A DNA stretch of 64,000 nucleotides. Origin: Polyangiaceae bacterium (lineage in GTDB: Bacteria > Myxococcota_A > Polyangia > Polyangiales > Polyangiaceae). The stretch lies in assembly GCA_016715885.1 (NCBI GenBank), contig JADJXL010000020.1, positions 1,054,001 to 1,118,000 on the forward strand, written 5' to 3'. The notes under the pieces were generated by a model. The model worked only from the letters and a program-made list of their open reading frames with translations, searched no databases and was not told the DNA's origin. Below are positions 60,249 to 64,000 of the stretch, piece after piece; position 1 is the stretch's first letter; every line of letters begins with the position of its first letter. Made by a program: the position numbers and the translations under genes.

Positions 60249-61001
60249 TCACTTCGGGATGATCCGTCGCCCCACGACGCTTGCCGGATACGCGGCAGCC
60301 CTGACCATTTGAATCGGCCCCACCGGCACGATGGCTCGACCCGTGCGAAATGGATTCATGGCGAGCGATTCTTGGTCGATGTCGGCGAGCTCCTCGATTT
60401 CGACGGTCGCGAATTCTTGCCATCGCGCCTCGTTTTCGTCTTTTTTCACTTCGAACCGCATGTTGGCCGATCCTGCTGCAACCCGAGCTGCAAGTCTTTC
60501 TCGTCGGCTCGTCGCTTCGGATCGCAAGCGCACGGGCGAGAGGCGAAACTTTGCACGACCCAAGCCCGGTACTTGGAATGGGAGCAATGCGTAATAATCA
60601 TTTGCCAAGAAATCGTTGACGTTCGTGACGAGCGGTGCAAGGGGGAGCGTCAAGACTGCCCGTACCGTTGCAAAGAGCAAGTCCTGATCGCGTGGCGATG
60701 GAATCAGCGTATTCCGTCTGGTCATGCTTTGCGTGTCGATGAATCGAATAGCGATTCCCAGCAAATCCGGGAGCTCTTTTTCATTGCGCCACCACGCGCT
60801 GGAAAACCGCACGATCGCGGGTCCTTCGAGCCGCTCTGCCAATGCTCCGAGCGCTCCTTCCATTCCCACGGGGCGCACGCGAGCCCAGTAAACCACTCCA
60901 TCCGGGTGAAAGAGCCTGGCATTTCGCGCCAAACCACCGATTGCAACAAGTGGGGAAAGCACTCCACCCACCATTCTGCCCAAGGCTTCCAGCACGCGCA
61001 T
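60249..61001 (-). CDS. Catalase-fold-like protein, first gene of the vWA/PurA-like operon
   Basis: A 250-residue protein. FHPDGVVYWARV, then EGPAIVRFSSAWW and PDLLGIAIRF, resembles the segment order in catalase-related proteins (ExPxxVRFS...DPRGxAxKF). The match is partial, and I do not see the proximal Tyr that would bind heme. I start at ATG 60999-61001. In the same frame upstream is a Cys-rich stretch (CPRC, CKVC, CPRPC) lacking an ATG until inside the opposite-strand Uma2 gene. It lies 55 bp before the pseudokinase. The function is uncertain. Confidence 0.5.
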   Translation of the reverse strand: MRVLEALGRMVGGVLSPLVAIGGLARNARLFHPDGVVYWARVRPVGMEGALGALAERLEGPAIVRFSSAWWRNEKELPDLLGIAIRFIDTQSMTRRNTLIPSPRDQDLLFATVRAVLTLPLAPLVTNVNDFLANDYYALLPFQVPGLGRAKFRLSPVRLRSEATSRRERLAARVAAGSANMRFEVKKDENEARWQEFATVEIEELADIDQESLAMNPFRTGRAIVPVGPIQMVRAAAYPASVVGRRIIPK

Positions 61002-61151
61002 GCGATACCCCCGTCCGGAGAATCTGAGTGTGCAGCCCCATCGGTCGCAAGGTCTGGGGCAACCAGTCCTTGCCCCTCGGCAAACCTTGCATGTCGGAAC
61101 ATCCCGAAATTTTGTCTTGCACCGCGGGCAAACCCATGGTACGAGCGCCGT

Positions 61152-62075
61152 ATGGCTCAGTTGGCGCAGGACCGTAGTTTTAGAAGTGCGCAACGTCCAT
61201 CGTCGTATCCTGCCGACTGGTATATCGAGGATGACGAACCGGTGCCTACATCGACCAAGCACGACGATTACGCGGATCGGCTGAAGAGCACGCTCCGAGC
61301 GTGGAATGAGCGAATGGGTCATGATTTCCTCGTGAATCGTGAGCTCGCGTTTCGGTGGGACGAACGACATCCGAGGGTCGGAGTGGATCCGGATGTATTC
61401 GTCACGGAAATGCCCCCACGGGAGCCCGATGGCGATATTCGTCGGGTTCGGACGTGGGAAAAGGGCAATCGTCCACCACTGCTCGCCATCGAGATCGTGA
61501 GCCGCTCGAGACCCAAGAAAGATTATTCAGAGTCGCCCGAGAAGCACGCTTTGCTGGGCACATACGAATTGTGGGTGTTCGATCCGCATCTGCACGGGTA
61601 CACGCCGAAGCAGCCACCGGTGCTTTTGCAAATTTTTCGACGCGAAACGAACGATGAGCTCGTGCAGGTGTATGCGGGAGCTGGCCCGTATCGTTCGGAG
61701 GTGCTCGATGCGTGGGTGATGGTGATCGACGGGGAGCTCGTCATTGCAAACGATCGGGAAGGCAAGGACCGCTGGCCAACCCTCGAGGAAGTCGAGCAAA
61801 TGCGCGCGGACGAAGAAGCGAAGCGTGCCGACGAACAAGCGAAGCGCGCGGACGAAGAAGCGAAGCGCGCAGACGAAGAAGCGAAGCGTGCAGACGAAGA
61901 AGCGAAGCGTGCAGACGAAGAAGCGAAGCGCGCAGACGAAGAAGCGAAGCGCGCGGACGCGCAAGCAAAGCACGCGAACGAAGCAGCAAAGCGTGCCGAT
62001 GCAGAACGAACCGAAAAGGAAAAGGCACTTGCACGCATCGCGGAGCTCGAAGCATTGCTCGCTGCGCGGAAATAG
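61152..62075 (+). CDS. Uma2/DUF820-type putative nuclease with coiled-coil tail
   Basis: A 307-residue protein. Residues 1-195 match the Uma2 (DUF820) restriction-endonuclease-like fold: WYIEDDEPVP and STKHDDYADRLKSTLRAW at the start, then GVDPDVFV (Asp) and LLAIEIVSRS (Glu-x-Ile), followed by YELWVFDP. A tail of nine seven-residue EEAKRAD-like units makes a highly charged helix. Uma2 proteins are abundant in cyanobacteria and myxobacteria, with unproven function. The ATG is supported by domain alignment. Confidence 0.85.
   Translation: MAQLAQDRSFRSAQRPSSYPADWYIEDDEPVPTSTKHDDYADRLKSTLRAWNERMGHDFLVNRELAFRWDERHPRVGVDPDVFVTEMPPREPDGDIRRVRTWEKGNRPPLLAIEIVSRSRPKKDYSESPEKHALLGTYELWVFDPHLHGYTPKQPPVLLQIFRRETNDELVQVYAGAGPYRSEVLDAWVMVIDGELVIANDREGKDRWPTLEEVEQMRADEEAKRADEQAKRADEEAKRADEEAKRADEEAKRADEEAKRADEEAKRADAQAKHANEAAKRADAERTEKEKALARIAELEALLAARK
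61804..61992. repeat. Nine 21-bp tandem repeats within the Uma2 gene
   Basis: Nine units of 21 bp with consensus GCGCAGACGAAGAAGCGAAG. Units 3 to 7 are nearly identical; the first two and the last two are diverged. They keep the frame and encode EEAKRAD heptads. Copy number could vary between strains. Confidence 0.85.
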
Positions 62076-62099
62076 CGGCAAGCTTCACGAATAGGGCAC

Positions 62100-62870
62100 T
62101 CAGCCCTCTTCCACATCTTCTTTGAACAATTCTCGAAAGAATCGATCGCGGTGCAATAAGAAATCCCGCGTCAAGCAATAGTGATCCGTGTCTTCGTAAC
62201 GGACCGTGGTCATGCCTTTCTCCGTGAGCTCGTACAGTGTCGCATTGGGATATGCGAGCAAAATGGGTGAATGCGTTGCGATGATGAATTGAGCGCCCGC
62301 CTGCGCGAGCACGTGCAGATGCCCAAGAAAACGCAATTGTCGCGCTGGCGAAAGCGCGGCTTCGGGTTCATCGAGAAGGTACAAACCATCGGGGCGAAAC
62401 TTCTGCTCGACCACCGTCAAAAATGCTTCACCGTGGGATTGTTCGTGAAGCGACCGGCCGCCCCACCACGGAGTCACGCCAATATCATCGATGTACGTGG
62501 CAACATTGAACGTACTCTCGGCACGCAGAAAATATCCACCACGTTCGCGTCGCGCATTGCGAATGGGACGCAAAGCCCTGTGCAAATCGGATTCGCTCCG
62601 GCGCGTCGAAAAGTCGCAAGCCTTTGTGCCTCCTTCTGCGTTGAACCCCAGAAGCAATGCAATCGCTTCGAGGAGCGTGGATTTGCCCGAGCCATTTTCA
62701 CCCACGAAAAACGTCACTCGAGGATGAAACTCGAGCGTCTCGAGCGCACGAATGGCTGGAATGGTATACGGATAAACATTCGGATCCTCGATTCGATCGC
62801 GAAGTACCGTGATGGCTCGAATGAAGCCGTCCGACGGGGGTGGCTTCGCGGAAGACTTGCGGCGCGGCAT
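62100..62870 (-). CDS. AAA-family (SMC/ABC-like) ATPase
   Basis: A 256-residue predicted ATPase. Walker A GENGSGKST, signature-like SHGEAFLT, and Walker B LYLLDEPEAALS followed by FIIATHSPILLA are all intact. This is the pattern of the short AAA_21-like ATPases. There is no membrane or helicase domain. I start at ATG 62868-62870 (MPRRKSS); the frame upstream is not supported. It converges with Uma2, with 24 bp between the two stop codons. Confidence 0.88.
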   Translation of the reverse strand: MPRRKSSAKPPPSDGFIRAITVLRDRIEDPNVYPYTIPAIRALETLEFHPRVTFFVGENGSGKSTLLEAIALLLGFNAEGGTKACDFSTRRSESDLHRALRPIRNARRERGGYFLRAESTFNVATYIDDIGVTPWWGGRSLHEQSHGEAFLTVVEQKFRPDGLYLLDEPEAALSPARQLRFLGHLHVLAQAGAQFIIATHSPILLAYPNATLYELTEKGMTTVRYEDTDHYCLTRDFLLHRDRFFRELFKEDVEEG

Positions 62871-63097
62871 GAGATCCTTGTGTAGCAGAGATCGCGCACT
62901 TGCGTCACGGTCAAAAATCAGGGGGCGCGGCAAGCACGTACACGCACCTTCGCGGATGTGTGCCGGCAGGACGGGTGCGCAGCGGACAGACATCTGTTAC
63001 ACGGCGCACCCGTCACGCAGCTCCACCGGCGAGCACTCCTGGACTACCCACGATTCCCTTGACGCTCGTTGACGTTCATGGTTTGCCCGGGTCACGC

Positions 63098-63766
63098 ATG
63101 GCCTACTGGTGGTATTATCTAGCGATGGTTTTTCTGAGTTACGTGCTGCACCGGCCGTGGCTCATGGCGGGTATCCTCATTTTCTTTTTGCTGCGGCCGT
63201 TTTTACCCGATCCAGGTATTTTGCTGCGCACTTGGGGCCAGATCCAAACCTTGACGGCGCAAATTCAGGCGAATCCGGCGAACATCACCGCGCGCCGAGA
63301 CTTGGCCATCGTGTGGCTCGAACGACTGCGCCCACGCCGTGCCCTGGAATTGCTCGACGAAGCTCGCACGCGATTCCCCAACGATGCGGAATTGCTGTAC
63401 CTGACGGGGGTTGCTCGATTGCGATGCGGTGATGCGGAGGGCGCGCTGGAACCGCTCGTGCAGGCGGTTGAAATCGATCCCAAGTTGCGCAGGGGGGACC
63501 CATACCTGACGGCAGCCGAAGCGTTGTTGTCATTGGGGCGCATCGAAGAGGCCGAAGATGCACTCGAACGGTATGTGCAGGCAAATTCGTCATCGATGCA
63601 GGGATATGTGCTTCTTGCGGTAACACGGCAAAAACGTGGCAATGCCGATGGGGCGCGAAAAGCCCTCGATGACGCGTTCCACACCTGGAGTACGATTCCA
63701 TCCTTTCGGAAGAAGGGGCAATGGTATTGGTGGGCAAGGGCGTGGTTTCACCGGGTGGTGGGATAG
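63098..63766 (+). CDS. Membrane-anchored TPR protein
   Basis: A 222-residue protein. One or two hydrophobic N-terminal helices (YYLAMVFLSYVLHRPWLMAGILIFFLLRPFL) are followed by TPR-like repeats (LLDEARTRFPNDAELLYLTGVARL, ALEPLVQAVEIDP and IEEAEDALERYVQAN). It could anchor a complex at the inner membrane. I start at ATG 63098 (MAYWWYYLAM); the frame is open further upstream. Confidence 0.75.
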   Translation: MAYWWYYLAMVFLSYVLHRPWLMAGILIFFLLRPFLPDPGILLRTWGQIQTLTAQIQANPANITARRDLAIVWLERLRPRRALELLDEARTRFPNDAELLYLTGVARLRCGDAEGALEPLVQAVEIDPKLRRGDPYLTAAEALLSLGRIEEAEDALERYVQANSSSMQGYVLLAVTRQKRGNADGARKALDDAFHTWSTIPSFRKKGQWYWWARAWFHRVVG

Positions 63767-63790
63767 ATGATCGCCTGGCGCTCATTGCCG

Positions 63791-63811
63791 GAAGCACGTC
63801 AAACGTGCTTC
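63791..63811. terminator. Hairpin at convergent gene ends
   Basis: GAAGCACG-TCAAA-CGTGCTTC is a perfect 8-bp stem with a 5-nt loop, located between the TPR gene and the partial gene at the right edge. The loop includes the stop codon of that partial gene. It may terminate transcription from both sides. Confidence 0.5.
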
Positions 63812-64000
63812 AGCGCGGTAGATGTGTGCGCTACGACGAGCGCCTTCAGCATGAGCCCGCCGCGTCGCCTTTCGGCAATGCTCTTGTAGGGTTCGAGGAA
63901 CGGATTCAAGTAGTTCGAATCGTTATCGAAGAGGATGTACGGTTCCCAGATGCCGCCATGCACTTCATTGAGATGCCAATGGCCTCCGGTCAGTTTACGC
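63799..64000 (-). CDS. C-terminal fragment of an unrecognised protein, cut by window edge
   Basis: The last 66 codons of a minus-strand gene whose start lies beyond the window. The visible part reads GGHWHLNEVHGGIWEPYILF near its beginning, then YLNPFLEPYKSIAERRRGG, and it ends in LVVAHTSTALKHV. I do not recognise the family. The stop TGA (63799-63801) lies in the loop of the hairpin at 63791. Confidence 0.55.
   Translation of the reverse strand, partial: RKLTGGHWHLNEVHGGIWEPYILFDNDSNYLNPFLEPYKSIAERRRGGLMLKALVVAHTSTALKHV

Noticed and set aside
61804..61992. 21-bp repeats considered as a CRISPR array
   Set aside because: The units have no unique spacers and lie in frame within a coding sequence.

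Overview
The window looks like a chromosomal segment from a large-genome, high-GC myxobacterium, most likely of the Sorangium/Polyangium branch. This is inferred from the gene content and not from a marker gene. The pointers are several Ser/Thr protein kinases fused to ATPase and TPR domains, an MglA-type GTPase, many lipoproteins with Gly/Ser-rich linkers and Cys-rich or MopE-like metal-binding repeats, RRM proteins, and long Ala/Pro-rich linkers. I see no rRNA, tRNA, CRISPR array, transposase or phage genes.

Layout. 0-5 kb (minus strand): the 5' part of dnaK, a DnaJ-domain/TPR protein, and an overlapping ECF sigma / anti-sigma-like / lipoprotein operon. 5-9.3 kb (plus): a zinc-ribbon rhomboid protease, a PA14 lipoprotein and a giant MglA-like GTPase. 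9.3-15.2 kb (minus): the rod-shape operon mreB-mreC-mreD-mrdA(PBP2)-rodA. 15.3-20.1 kb: rpmG, a two-RRM RNA-binding protein, a ferritin-like/acyl-ACP desaturase-like protein, lgt and a patatin. 20.2-24.9 kb: a molybdenum cofactor set, moaB-moeA on plus facing moaD-moaA-moaC-moaE on minus, with moaC fused to an extra N-terminal domain. 25-37.7 kb: a kinase-AAA-TPR protein followed by exported and lipoprotein genes, OsmC, and a winged-helix membrane protein. 37.8-39.7 kb: nrfHA, respiratory nitrite ammonification. 39.7-42.2 kb: a histidine kinase with a response regulator fused to a predicted PD-(D/E)XK nuclease. 43-55.4 kb: an FtsH-type protease, an outer-membrane-like protein, a second kinase/cyclase-like/AAA/TPR protein overlapping a patatin, a third kinase, and an AAA-ATPase/nuclease of the DUF1703 type. 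55.8-61 kb: a compact minus-strand operon (catalase-like protein, zinc-ribbon pseudokinase, two paralogous vWA proteins, a divergent adenylosuccinate-synthetase-like enzyme). 61.1-64 kb: Uma2-type nuclease, ATPase, TPR protein and a partial gene.

The best candidates for an undescribed system are (1) the pseudokinase / vWA / vWA / PurA-like operon, whose enzyme has lost the usual aspartate-binding arginine loop, and (2) the histidine kinase with its REC-nuclease partner. A third is the kinase-sensor/patatin pair with a 4-nt overlap. At DNA scale there is a three-copy interspersed hairpin repeat family (at about 15.7, 18.1 and 22.0 kb) whose stems vary with compensating changes, a second C-rich hairpin repeat at about 45.1 kb and 58.2 kb, two minisatellites of about 42-43 bp, and a 33-bp inverted repeat.

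Limits: all assignments come from reading sequence and from family knowledge, with no database search. Start codons were chosen from ribosome-binding sites, overlaps and domain starts, and several remain uncertain.
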